Positions 34,779 to 43,660 of a stretch of 64,000 nucleotides of DNA are shown here, one piece after another (position 1 is the first letter of the stretch; every line of letters starts with the position of its first letter). Source of the stretch: Candidatus Gallimonas merdigallinarum. Its GTDB lineage: Bacteria > Bacillota > Clostridia > Christensenellales > Borkfalkiaceae. The position numbers were made by a program, and so were the translations under genes. The stretch is from contig CAJFFP010000004.1 in NCBI GenBank assembly GCA_904373325.1, forward strand, positions 1 to 64,000, written 5' to 3'. The notes below the pieces were generated by a model that did no database searches, was not told the DNA's origin, and saw only the letters and a list, made by a program, of their open reading frames with translations.

Positions 34779-36208
34779 TTTTGCCTCCTTCGATTGGGAC
34801 TTCCGAGCGCGGCGGGGCGCGTTTTCAGCGATGCGAGGTTATATTTTAAGAGCGCGTCACGAAGGTCGCGGCGCGTCAGGGGCGCGAAGGGCGCGGCGAG
34901 CGGCACGCCGTAGTTCTCCGTCGAGACGAGATAGATGAGGACGAATCCCGAGAGCAGGAGGATCCCGTACGTTCCCACGCTCCCCGCCACGAGCAGCATC
35001 GCGAGCCGCAGAACGCTCGTCTCCTCGATGAGGTTGGGAACGGCGTAAAGCCCGATCCCGCTGAACGCCACAATGATGATGGCGGGCGTGGAGACGAAAC
35101 CCGCGCTCACCGCCGTCTCGCCCAGCACCAGCGCGCCCACGACCGAGAGCGCCATGCCCACGTATTTGGGCATTCGGATGCTCGCCTCGTTTAAAACTTC
35201 CAGAACGAGTAGCACGAGCAGCATTTCCAGCGAGGGCGAAAGGGGGATATCCTGAATGCTCCCCGCGATCGTCAAAAGCAGTTTTACGGGCAGAAGCTGC
35301 AATTTGAAGAGCTGCGAGGCAATGTAGAACGCGGGCAGATAGATCGCGACGAGCAGGGCGAACAGCCGCAGAAAGCGCGTGAATGTGGCGCGGGCGGCGG
35401 GAACGAAATAATCCTCGCTCGATTGGAAGTCCTCCACCAGCATATACGGCAGCGTGAGCGCGATGGGCGAACCGTCCGCGATGACGCCGACCCGCCCCTC
35501 CGCGATCTTGGCGCAGAAGATGTCCGGCTTTTCCGTCGTCCCGACCTGTTTCACGAGCGAATAGGGGCGGTCGGAGAGGAAGCGCGCAAGATACGAGGAA
35601 TCGGGCACGTTGTCAATGTCGATGGCGGAGAGCTTTTCCTTGACTCCGTCCACCGCGCTCTGTACGCTCGTCCCTTCCAGCCAGCATACGGCAACGGCGG
35701 TCTGCGACCGCCTTCCCACCGTCAGGAACTCGATTTTCAGTTCGCCCGTTTTCAGCCGCTTGCGCACGAGCGCGGTGTTGAGCTTCACGTCCTCCACGAA
35801 CCCCTCGCGCGGACCCTTGATCGCCACGTCCGTCGGCGGCTCCGAAACGGCGCGCGCAGGCACTTTTTTCGTTCCCGCGATCAGCCCCTCGTCCATGCCA
35901 TCCCACAGGAGGACGGGATTGCCCGCCAGAACCTCCGCGGCAAGTTTTCCGAGCGCGCGCTCGGTGCGCACTTCGGGCGCGGTAACGTGCGCGGCGATCT
36001 CTTTCGCGCGCGCCTCCCCGCGGTACTCCATGAGCGGGCGGAACACCTGCTCGCCCAACAGGTCTTTGTCCGTGATCGCGTCGGCAAAAAAGCAGACGTA
36101 CTGCCGCCCCGTCCCGTCGGAGAAGGAGAATTGCAGGATGTCCTGCGCGGGCAGGAGCTTTTTCATTGCCGCGGCGGTTGCGTCAAGTTTTTCGTTCACG
36201 TTTTTCAT
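34775..36208 (-). CDS. gerA: spore germination receptor subunit A (GerAA family)
   Basis: This protein has 477 aa, with a soluble N-terminal half and a C-terminal membrane domain of about five helices. Family motifs are LGEQVFRPLMEY in the N-half, PREGFVEDVKLNTALVRKRL, and DIPLSPSLEMLLVLLVLEVL before the last helices. It forms the oligomeric germinant receptor. I prefer ATG 36208 to the TTG at 36235. Neither has an obvious ribosome site, which is unusual compared with gerB and gerC. A sigma-G promoter is expected but not recognised. Confidence 0.9.
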   Translation of the reverse strand: MKNVNEKLDATAAAMKKLLPAQDILQFSFSDGTGRQYVCFFADAITDKDLLGEQVFRPLMEYRGEARAKEIAAHVTAPEVRTERALGKLAAEVLAGNPVLLWDGMDEGLIAGTKKVPARAVSEPPTDVAIKGPREGFVEDVKLNTALVRKRLKTGELKIEFLTVGRRSQTAVAVCWLEGTSVQSAVDGVKEKLSAIDIDNVPDSSYLARFLSDRPYSLVKQVGTTEKPDIFCAKIAEGRVGVIADGSPIALTLPYMLVEDFQSSEDYFVPAARATFTRFLRLFALLVAIYLPAFYIASQLFKLQLLPVKLLLTIAGSIQDIPLSPSLEMLLVLLVLEVLNEASIRMPKYVGMALSVVGALVLGETAVSAGFVSTPAIIIVAFSGIGLYAVPNLIEETSVLRLAMLLVAGSVGTYGILLLSGFVLIYLVSTENYGVPLAAPFAPLTRRDLRDALLKYNLASLKTRPAALGSPNRRRQK

Positions 36209-36310
36209 ACACGGGCAGTATGAGAAAGCGCGCAAAAAAAATTCCCGCGCCCTGAACGGGTGCGGGAACCTTTTGTACGGGAAAAGTCCGTCTCTCGGGC
36301 TGTCGCGCTG

Positions 36311-36412
36311 TGTAACATGAGCGTACCATGTATGTTACATGGTTTTCACGTTATGTAACACGCTGTGTACCAAATGTGTTACAAAATGTAATACGAAATG
36401 TAACGCGCGGTG
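36311..36412. repeat. TGTAAC/GTTACA cluster with 12-bp tandem periodicity
   Basis: TGTAAC or its complement occurs at 36311, 36334, 36354, 36378 and 36399, with TGTAAT at 36387. From 36352 the sequence repeats with a period of 12 (units ending in AAATG). It lies between gerA and the upstream membrane-protein gene, both on the minus strand, so it could be a protein-binding array in front of gerA. Confidence 0.6.
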
Positions 36413-36420
36413 CGGGAAGG

Positions 36421-37044
36421 TTACGCCGCCTTCGCCTTGTCGCCAAAGACGTTTTCGACCATCGTCGCCGCCGCGGAACGCGCTTCGTCGCCAAGCGCGG
36501 GCGCAAACCGTGCGATGGTCTCCGAAACGAACGCGCCGAACGCCTCCTTCGTCATCGCCTTGTATCCGTCCGAGAGCGCCTTTGCCGCCTCTTCCGCCGT
36601 CTCGGCGGAGACGAACGTTTTCAGGAGCGTCCGCACCGTCTCTTCGGCAGAACGCGCGCCGTCCGTCGGAGCGTTCTCCGCGCTCCCCGTGTTCTCCGCC
36701 GCCGCCGCCGCGTTCTCCGCATTCCCTGCGGCGGACTGCTTCACACGCAGAAACTGTTCGTAAACCACATAGTACAGCGTCGCCGCGCAGCCGCAGGCGA
36801 ATCCGCCCTCGAAGGTCGCCGCAAGGTCGCTCGTAAGCGGCGCGGCGGAAAGCTCCGCCAGACATCGGAACGCCGCAAAAACGATCGTGCCGAGCGCAAA
36901 GGGCAGGAACACGAACAGCTTTTTGGGCGCGTTTTTCAGCGCCGTCTTTTTGAGCACGGAAACGGCGATGGTCACCGCCAGCCCGAGCACGAGCACGTCG
37001 CCGCCGAACAGGCGGAACGCGCTTAAATACTGCAAAATCGTCAT
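36421..37044 (-). CDS. membrane protein of unknown function
   Basis: This 207-aa protein has three predicted membrane helices in the first 95 residues (LVLGLAVTIAVSVL, FVFLPFALGTIVFAAF, FACGCAATLYYVVYEQFL). An Ala/Glu/Asn-rich linker (AAGNAENAAAAAENTGSAEN) follows, then a helical Ala-rich C-terminal domain. I recognise no family. GGAG precedes the ATG. Being upstream of gerA on the same strand, it could be part of the sporulation set, but a 200-bp gap with repeats separates them. Confidence 0.7.
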   Translation of the reverse strand: MTILQYLSAFRLFGGDVLVLGLAVTIAVSVLKKTALKNAPKKLFVFLPFALGTIVFAAFRCLAELSAAPLTSDLAATFEGGFACGCAATLYYVVYEQFLRVKQSAAGNAENAAAAAENTGSAENAPTDGARSAEETVRTLLKTFVSAETAEEAAKALSDGYKAMTKEAFGAFVSETIARFAPALGDEARSAAATMVENVFGDKAKAA

Positions 37045-37266
37045 ACATCACTCCTTTTTTCCCGTCGCCCGATCAGTATAGCGCGCTTTTCTTCGGGAAT
37101 GGGCGTTTCATGACGTATTTTTTGCCGCGGGAAGAGGATACTGAAAGCACGGCGCGGCGCGTGCGTTTTGCCCGTCGGCGTGCGGTTCTGCACTGTATTT
37201 TTCACAGAACAGTGTGAAAATTTCTGTAAAAAATGAAAATTCCGTGCGGAAAATTCCCGAGAACTC

Positions 37267-37295
37267 TTGACGAACGGACAAAATGCGATTATAAT
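37267..37295 (+). promoter_or_regulatory. promoter of the 1109-aa lipoprotein
   Basis: TTGACG (37267-37272), a 17-base spacer and TATAAT (37290-37295). Confidence 0.8.
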
Positions 37296-37334
37296 GTAAA
37301 TATTCTCATAACTATATATAAGGGGTAATGTGCA

Positions 37335-40300
37335 ATGAAGAGAAAGAGCATCTTGAAAGCGCTGCTTCTCACGGTCCTCATGTGCTGTCTCACCTTTGCG
37401 CTCGTAGCCTGCGGCGGGAAACACACCGTCACGTTCAACTACGGCGTTGACGGCAACGGCGACGGTGAGGTCGACGTGGTCACGGTCGAAGTCGGCGACG
37501 GCAGTCTGCTTGAAGAACCGACCGACGTTCCCACGCGCGATGGCTACACCTTCGTCGGCTGGGGAACGGATAACGGCATGTGGAACTTTGAGGAGGATAC
37601 CGTCACGAGCGATCTCACGCTCAACGCGCGTTGGTCCGCGGGCGATCCCATCGATCCCGGCACGCCCGGCACGACGGTTTATGTGAATTACGCCCTCGGC
37701 GTCGGCGCGGCGGATTCCGATTCCGATTCCGATTCCGATCCCTCTTTCGTGCCCAATCGTTGGTTCGGCGCGCCCGGCACGACGATCAAACTTCCCCCTG
37801 CGCCTGCTGCGGATGCGGGCTGGGAGTTCACGGGCTGGCTCGTAGAGAAAGAGACGGAACTCCGCGCGGCGGGGAGCGACTATACCGTAACCGGTACGGT
37901 CACCATCACCGCGCAGTGGAAGTCGCTCACGAAAATTTCCCCCGAATGGGATACCGATGGGCTTATCGACGATAGAGGTGAAGTACTCAAAAATCTCGTC
38001 GGCACGTACACACCCGCGGGGGGGGGTGATATAACCGTCACGATCGCCAAAGACGTTTTGAGCGCGGCAATGCAGACGTTTTTGGAGAACGCGGAAGAAG
38101 AAGGCAGTATGGCAACGACGCCCGAAACGGGGGCGTTCCACGCAGAGGAAAAAGCGCCGAGCTGTCTGACGGACGGCACGGGTACGCTGTACTATACCGT
38201 GTACTATCAGGTTCCCGAAACTTCTCTGTACGTTGAAGAAAGCGTTGCGGTGTATACTTTCCCGATTTCTGCGCAAGGGCATTTCTGCACGAATTGGAAC
38301 GCGACCGTAGCTCCCACGGAAGAGAGCACGGGCACGGCGCAGTCCGTTTGCACGACGTGCGGCAATACGGTATCCGTCACGCTGCCGAAGTTTACGGAAA
38401 GCAACGTCGTTACGGAGGAGACCGAGCCGGCAGAAGGATATTATTTCAAAGAGACGAAGCAAGAGCTTACCTGCGAGCAGGACGGGATCGTGGATTATCA
38501 ATACATGTTCACGAGTTCCGACCTTACAAATGCAAAGGTCAGCACTTCGGACAGCACGGAGAATACGGTTTCGTTCAGGGTTACGACCCCCGCAACGGGA
38601 CACAAAATTACGGTCAATGTGACACCTGCCACCGAAACGGATCCCAATACCGTTACGACCGCTACGCTTCAAGCGATCTGCGCAAACAGCGGCTGCGATC
38701 AGGATTGGGATACCGCGCCCGCACAGGCGACGGTCACGTTTGACCTCGGCAGCGGCAATGTTCAGAGCAACAGCGGCGTTACGTTGGAGAAAGAGGATGT
38801 TACGTTTAATCCGGAAACGGAGCAGTTTACCGTTACGCTTCCCAACGACGATGCAATGACCCTGATCGCCGGAATGATCTTCACAGGGTGGAAGGTAGGC
38901 GATACGCCTTACGCCGCAGACAGCACGATTTCGGTTGCCATGGGCGGCACGATTGCCGTAACGGGCAACTTTACGAAGCATACGCATAACTACGGTGAGG
39001 TTACTTTTGAGCACTCGGGCGACAATGCGGGCAAGTTCGTTGCAAAGTGCGGCGAGGACGGCTGCCCCGAGCCGACCGTCGTCGTTGCCACTACGGACGG
39101 CACGTTCAACCCCGAGTTGAAGAACGGCACGAGCGTTCCCATCGGTCATAAGCTTTCGGCGGGCGATTTCACGGTGGAAGTCGTCTACAAATATCAGATC
39201 GCTTGGGAAGGGCATCAGATCGGAGAGACCTATAATGAGAAGATCACGCCCGAAACGGAAGATTATGCGGAATATTTCTCCAACAACCTCAGCACGCTGA
39301 GCACGGCGGCTTGGGCAAGCGGCTTGCAGGCGACTTTCGAGTTCAAGGTCGACAGCGAGACGGTTACGAGCGGCACGGCAACGTTTGACGTCGTTCCCGC
39401 CGCCGACGATATTTTCGGCGCAGGGACCGGCGTACAGATCCTGTACAATAAAGCAGGCGATGCAAGCAATAAGCAGATTGATGCAAGTTATCTGAATGGC
39501 GTAAATACGACGGGGCTTTCTGTTTCCTTCTGGTTGAGCAAAGAGCTCGTCGCTACTAACGCCGACTGGGCTTCTCAGGTAATCAACAATAGCGGACTGA
39601 TCGTTACGCTTCCGAACCTTGATCCTTGGAATAATACGGCATCGGGTGCGGAAGACATTAAGGGCGCGAATAAGATTCCTGCCGTTGGCACGAGCCTGAA
39701 CGGCGGTTGGATTTATTCCGTCTATCTTGGAAATCTGAGTTATGTGACGATCACATTGAATGCCGATGGGTCAATAGACTACTATAAAAACGGCGTTAAT
39801 GTTGTCTCCTACGGCGCAAGCGAAGCAATCGGCAAAGGAACAGTCAAAACATTTACTGACGTGTTATTGCAGGCAATGACGGAAACGGGTTTTGCGTTTG
39901 CAGGCGGTGTTTCGGCAAACAATCTGCTTGTGACAACGGCGTTGGATGCTGCCAATGCACAGAAAATTTACGATTGGTATGCTCCGATTTATTTGAGCGA
40001 GCTGGTGCAAGCCGATCAGGAATTGCAGAGTACTGTAACAGGCGCGTTGAGCGGTGTTACCGTGTACGGTGTGAATGCGGATAACGCAAGCGGAACGATC
40101 ATGCTCTCTTCGAGTTTCTCCGATGTTCAGACTGAGGGTATCTCCGCGACCTACTATATTCCCGCGGGGAGTGTAGTAGGCAACGACTGGGCGCTTGGTA
40201 TGCAATCGGGAGCGTTTGCTGTAACGCAGGGTATTTTGGATGCTGCAACCTCCACGGGCGACCTTCGCGATGCGCGTATTTACTGCGCGGCGGCAGATCA

Positions 40301-40664
40301 ATCTGAGTCGTTCACGGGTGACCCGGGTGCGCCTTGGCTGCTTTATAGCGAGGGCAACTGCTATGTCACCATTACCGTAGTGGACGGCAAAGTGGAATTT
40401 TATAAGAACGGAAATCTTGAACTGACGTTCACCTCCGCAAAGTCGCTTGAAGATGCGGGTTTGGATAGCGCGGTGACACCGACAGGTAAGACGGTTGCAG
40501 ACTTCGTTACTGCTTTCCTTGGCAGCGTAGCTGAAAACGGTATGCAGGTCGGCGGAAGAGCAAGCGGCACAGCGAACACTTGGATTCAGAACGCTGTCGT
40601 TACGAGTGCGCTTGACGCTGCGCAGGTCAAGACGCTCTACGATACGATCTCCGCACAGAACTAA
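37335..40664 (+). CDS. large surface lipoprotein with InlB-type repeats and LamG-like modules
   Basis: This 1109-aa lipoprotein has lipobox LVAC (Cys26). InlB B-repeat / Listeria-Bacteroides motifs (DGYTFVGWGTDNGMW, WEFTGWLVEKE, ARW and AQWK endings) fill residues 30-200. A middle part has paired Cys motifs (CTTCGNTV; CANSGCDQDW; CGEDGCPEPT) near GHK-type segments. The C-terminal 400 residues hold two related lectin/LamG-like modules, each with a VTITxxxGxxxxYKNG strand and a SALDAAxxxxxY end. It is probably an adhesin or glycan-binding protein. A G8 tract and four GATTCC units in the gene could allow slippage. Confidence 0.75.
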   Translation: MKRKSILKALLLTVLMCCLTFALVACGGKHTVTFNYGVDGNGDGEVDVVTVEVGDGSLLEEPTDVPTRDGYTFVGWGTDNGMWNFEEDTVTSDLTLNARWSAGDPIDPGTPGTTVYVNYALGVGAADSDSDSDSDPSFVPNRWFGAPGTTIKLPPAPAADAGWEFTGWLVEKETELRAAGSDYTVTGTVTITAQWKSLTKISPEWDTDGLIDDRGEVLKNLVGTYTPAGGGDITVTIAKDVLSAAMQTFLENAEEEGSMATTPETGAFHAEEKAPSCLTDGTGTLYYTVYYQVPETSLYVEESVAVYTFPISAQGHFCTNWNATVAPTEESTGTAQSVCTTCGNTVSVTLPKFTESNVVTEETEPAEGYYFKETKQELTCEQDGIVDYQYMFTSSDLTNAKVSTSDSTENTVSFRVTTPATGHKITVNVTPATETDPNTVTTATLQAICANSGCDQDWDTAPAQATVTFDLGSGNVQSNSGVTLEKEDVTFNPETEQFTVTLPNDDAMTLIAGMIFTGWKVGDTPYAADSTISVAMGGTIAVTGNFTKHTHNYGEVTFEHSGDNAGKFVAKCGEDGCPEPTVVVATTDGTFNPELKNGTSVPIGHKLSAGDFTVEVVYKYQIAWEGHQIGETYNEKITPETEDYAEYFSNNLSTLSTAAWASGLQATFEFKVDSETVTSGTATFDVVPAADDIFGAGTGVQILYNKAGDASNKQIDASYLNGVNTTGLSVSFWLSKELVATNADWASQVINNSGLIVTLPNLDPWNNTASGAEDIKGANKIPAVGTSLNGGWIYSVYLGNLSYVTITLNADGSIDYYKNGVNVVSYGASEAIGKGTVKTFTDVLLQAMTETGFAFAGGVSANNLLVTTALDAANAQKIYDWYAPIYLSELVQADQELQSTVTGALSGVTVYGVNADNASGTIMLSSSFSDVQTEGISATYYIPAGSVVGNDWALGMQSGAFAVTQGILDAATSTGDLRDARIYCAAADQSESFTGDPGAPWLLYSEGNCYVTITVVDGKVEFYKNGNLELTFTSAKSLEDAGLDSAVTPTGKTVADFVTAFLGSVAENGMQVGGRASGTANTWIQNAVVTSALDAAQVKTLYDTISAQN
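37713..37742 (+). repeat. GATTCC hexamer repeat, encodes SDSDSDSD
   Basis: Four perfect GATTCC units (37713-37736) and a diverged fifth encode alternating Asp-Ser. Gain or loss of units keeps the frame, so only linker length would vary. Confidence 0.85.
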
Positions 40665-40688
40665 AAACACCGAACAATTTCAACAAAA

Positions 40689-40719
40689 AAATCTTCCCAA
40701 ACGGGAAGATTTTTTTTGT
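40689..40719 (+). terminator. terminator of the 1109-aa lipoprotein
   Basis: The stem AATCTTCCC/GGGAAGATT with loop AAAC is followed by eight Ts. Confidence 0.92.
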
Positions 40720-40788
40720 TTATGCGGCGAAATGCGAAGGGAATAAAAGGCGCGGGAAAGATATTTTTAAGAAATGTCATAATTTTTG

Positions 40789-40818
40789 TTGACATTTTCG
40801 GAACGCTCATGATATAAT
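40789..40818 (+). promoter_or_regulatory. promoter of the Ntn hydrolase gene
   Basis: TTGACA (40789-40794), an 18-base spacer and TATAAT (40813-40818), both perfect. Confidence 0.85.
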
Positions 40819-40824
40819 GCGCAA

Positions 40825-40881
40825 GTTCGGTCACAAAGTGAACGCTTCCGCCGTATCACCGAACAAACTTTATCGGCGGAA
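40825..40881 (+). promoter_or_regulatory. H-type pseudoknot-like leader RNA
   Basis: Right at the expected transcript start, GTTCGGT (40825-40831) can pair with ACCGAAC (40858-40864). TTCCGCCG (40846-40853), in the loop of that stem, can pair with CGGCGGAA (40874-40881) outside it. The order A-B-A'-B' is that of an H-type pseudoknot, with perfect 7- and 8-bp stems. It could be a ligand-sensing leader. I cannot match it to a known riboswitch. Confidence 0.45.
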
Positions 40882-40937
40882 CGCCCGTTCTTCGTCGGCG
40901 CGCAGCTCGCGCCGTCCGCGGGCAGAAAAGGAGAGAC

Positions 40938-42200
40938 ATGAGCGAAGAGAAGGCAAAACGCAGAGTTCCCAAGTGGGTGAAAATCACGGCGATCGTCTTG
41001 GCGGCAATTATCGTGCTGTGCGCGGCGTTGGTCGGCGCGGCGGCAATCGTATGGCGGCACGAAATTTCCACGCTGTCCGGCTTCAAAAAGCTGGCGGACC
41101 GCGATCATGAGCATCAGGACGGCGCGGTGTACCGCATGGACGTTTCGGGCGGATTCTATTTTGACGATTTCCTCGCGCAGGGCGGCGCGGCGAACGACGG
41201 CGACCTCATCGGCTTCATCACGAGCAAAATCACCCGCGGGCTGATCAAAATGAATATCGAGCAGAGCGAGATCGCGTGCAGCGCGTTCACGGCGGTCACG
41301 GCGGAAGGGGACAGGATCTTCGCCCGCAACTACGATTTTTCGCAGACGAACACCGCGCTCGTATTCACCGACCCGGGCAACGGGCGGTACGCGTCCGTCA
41401 GCACCGTCGATTTGCAGTTCTTGGGCATGGATACGGATAAGGACGTCGAGGGGCTGATCAATAAGATTACCTGCCTTGCCGCTCCCTACGCGCCCTTGGA
41501 CGGCGTGAACGAGAAGGGGCTGAGCTGCGGCATCTTCATGAGCTATCAGGGGCAGGAGACGGTTGCAACCGATCAGCAGACGGACAAGGACGACATTACT
41601 TCCACCACGATGATGCGCATGATCCTCGATTACTGCGCCACGGTGGACGAGGCGGTCGAGAAGATCAAAACGTACGATATGCACGATTCGGCGCAGACCT
41701 CCTTCCACTATATGATCGCCGACGCAACGGGCAAGAGCGCTATTCTCGAATGGACGTACGGCACGGACGCGACGGACAACGACGGCACGAAGCGCGAACT
41801 GCACGTCATTTACAACGATGACGACGCGCATATCGGCGCGCGCGAAGGAGCGGCGGACTATCAGTGGATCACCAACTTCATTTTGCAGCCCGACTATTAC
41901 GGCGACGACGATCCCGACGCAGATAACGACGCGGCGGACGCGCTCAAACCCGGGTATGACCGCTATGTGCATATCTACGACCAGCTCCACGCGACGAACG
42001 GCGAAGTGGAGGATATGCAGGCGGCAATGGATATTCTTGCCTCCGTCGGCAGAAGAAATTGGAACAACGACGACAGCAACGGCATCACCGTGCACAGCGT
42101 GGTGTATAACCTCACCAAACAGACGGTGATGTGGGTCGCCAACGAGCATTACGGCGAAGAGGCGTACACCTTCGAGTTCTCCCTGCGCGATAAGTTTTAA
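40938..42200 (+). CDS. membrane-anchored Ntn hydrolase (linear amide C-N hydrolase / acyltransferase type)
   Basis: This 420-aa protein has an N-terminal membrane anchor (about 13-40). The choloylglycine hydrolase / C45-like Ntn fold begins at Cys114 (ACSAFTAV), followed by the family's RNYDF. These enzymes cleave or transfer linear amides such as penicillin V, bile-acid conjugates or peptidoglycan-type substrates. Here about 110 residues precede the catalytic Cys, so if the Cys must become N-terminal a self-cleavage step is required. An Asp-rich DDDPDADNDAADAL loop near 320 suggests calcium binding. GGAGAG precedes the ATG. The substrate is unknown. Confidence 0.78.
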   Translation: MSEEKAKRRVPKWVKITAIVLAAIIVLCAALVGAAAIVWRHEISTLSGFKKLADRDHEHQDGAVYRMDVSGGFYFDDFLAQGGAANDGDLIGFITSKITRGLIKMNIEQSEIACSAFTAVTAEGDRIFARNYDFSQTNTALVFTDPGNGRYASVSTVDLQFLGMDTDKDVEGLINKITCLAAPYAPLDGVNEKGLSCGIFMSYQGQETVATDQQTDKDDITSTTMMRMILDYCATVDEAVEKIKTYDMHDSAQTSFHYMIADATGKSAILEWTYGTDATDNDGTKRELHVIYNDDDAHIGAREGAADYQWITNFILQPDYYGDDDPDADNDAADALKPGYDRYVHIYDQLHATNGEVEDMQAAMDILASVGRRNWNNDDSNGITVHSVVYNLTKQTVMWVANEHYGEEAYTFEFSLRDKF

Positions 42201-42303
42201 TGGAAGACGCCGAACTATTTCCGTCCGCGCCGCACAGCCGTGCCGCCGCGGAGGGAACGGGGATTTTGGCAAAATCCCGAAAAGATAAAAAGAATACGGG
42301 AAT

Positions 42304-42343
42304 GTGCGCCGCCGCGATTTTATCGCGGCGGCGCACACTTTTT
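42304..42343 (+). terminator. terminator of the Ntn hydrolase gene
   Basis: A 15-bp GC-rich stem (GTGCGCCGCCGCGAT and its complement) is followed by ACTTTTTT. A second 8-bp stem, GGGATTTT/AAAATCCC, lies just upstream at 42261-42279. Confidence 0.9.
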
Positions 42344-42418
42344 TACGGGTCGTTGAAAGCATAAGCATGGCTTATCTTTTGTATAAAAAACGGGTATATT
42401 GATAAGCTGTGAAAATAT

Positions 42419-42447
42419 TTGACGGATAATTTCGCGAGGTATATACT
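42419..42447 (+). promoter_or_regulatory. promoter of the glutamate synthase operon
   Basis: TTGACG (42419-42424), a 17-base spacer and TATACT (42442-42447). A GC-rich leader of about 115 bases follows before the first gene. It has several possible short stems but no riboswitch that I recognise. Confidence 0.75.
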
Positions 42448-42571
42448 GAAAATTACTTCCGCTTCCCGCCCTATTCCGTGCGGGGGCGTGCGGGCGGCTG
42501 CCATGCGCGAAGGGCGCAGGAGCGCGCCGTCCGCAGGAAAGTCCGGAATTTTTATGCAAGGGAGAGCAACT

Positions 42572-43660
42572 ATGAGAGAAGGAGAATTTCGCGATCCGTC
42601 GGGCTGCGCCATTTCGGGCGTCATCGACCGCAGCGGCAGGCGCATGAGCGGCGCGTGCATGATCGATTCCATCGCCACCATGCACGACCGTTCCAACGGG
42701 CTGGGCGGCGGATTCGCGGGGTACGGCATCTATCCCGAATTCAAGGATTATTACGCCTTTCACCTCTTTTACGACGACGTGATTTCCAAGAAAAAGACGG
42801 AAGATTTCATTCAGCGGCATTTCGATATCGCCTTTCAGTCCGCCATTCCCACGCGCGAGACGAAGGGCATCGGCGACGCGCCCATTCTCTTCCGTTACTT
42901 CGTCCTGCCCGACGCGCGCAAATTGGAGTCGCGCGAACTCGACGAGGAGGAGTACGTCGTGCGCTGCGTCAACCGCATCAATACCGAGATCAGGGGCGCG
43001 TTTGTCTTTTCCTGCGGCAAGAACATGGGCATTTTCAAGGCGGTCGGCTATCCCGAGGACGTGGGCAGGTTTTACCGCCTCGACGAATACGAGGGCTACG
43101 CGTGGACGTGCCACGGCAGATACCCCACGAACACGCCGGGCTGGTGGGGCGGCGCGCACCCTTTCGGGCTGCTGGATTATTCCATCGTACATAACGGGGA
43201 GATCTCCTCGTACGACGCAAACCGCCGCTATATCGAAATGTTCGGCTATAAGTGCAATTTGCAGACGGATACCGAGGTCATCACCTATATCGTGGATTAT
43301 CTCCGCCGCAAGCAGAAACTTACGCTGCAAGAGGTCGCAAAGGTGATCGCCGCGTCCTTCTGGTCGACGATCGAGCGCAAGCCCGCCGAGGAGCGCGCGC
43401 AGGAAGAGCTGCTGCGCAAAATGTTCCCGTCTCTCCTCATCACGGGACCGTTCTCCATCATCTTCGGCTATACGGGCGGACTGATGGCGCTCAACGACCG
43501 CCTCAAACTGCGCTCCATGGTCGTTGCGGAGCGCGGCGACAGGGCGTATATCGCCTCGGAGGAGTGCGCGATCCGCGTCATCGAGCCGGAGTTGGACTAT
43601 GTGCGCGCCCCGCGCGGCGGCGAACCCGTCATTTTTGAGCTGTACGGAGGTGTCAGATAA
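42572..43660 (+). CDS. glutamate synthase, glutamine amidotransferase subunit (split GltB, domain 1)
   Basis: This 362-aa class II amidotransferase hydrolyses glutamine and feeds ammonia to the FMN subunit. The nucleophile is probably Cys12 (SGCAISGVID), exposed after removal of a short propeptide. CHGRYPTNTPGWWGGAHPF and IVHNGEISSYDANRRY are the glutamine-binding motifs. In ordinary bacterial GltB this domain is fused to the rest, while here it is a separate gene. I chose ATG 42572 after AAGGGAG. Its stop overlaps the next ATG by one base. Confidence 0.9.
   Translation: MREGEFRDPSGCAISGVIDRSGRRMSGACMIDSIATMHDRSNGLGGGFAGYGIYPEFKDYYAFHLFYDDVISKKKTEDFIQRHFDIAFQSAIPTRETKGIGDAPILFRYFVLPDARKLESRELDEEEYVVRCVNRINTEIRGAFVFSCGKNMGIFKAVGYPEDVGRFYRLDEYEGYAWTCHGRYPTNTPGWWGGAHPFGLLDYSIVHNGEISSYDANRRYIEMFGYKCNLQTDTEVITYIVDYLRRKQKLTLQEVAKVIAASFWSTIERKPAEERAQEELLRKMFPSLLITGPFSIIFGYTGGLMALNDRLKLRSMVVAERGDRAYIASEECAIRVIEPELDYVRAPRGGEPVIFELYGGVR

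Noticed and set aside
36352..36412. CRISPR-like array
   Set aside because: The period is only 12 bases with no separate spacers, so it is a tandem repeat.
42528..42545. GCAGGAAAGTCCGG in the glutamate synthase leader resembles the first conserved region of RNase P RNA
   Set aside because: The other conserved RNase P segments are absent and the leader is far too short. It is a chance match.
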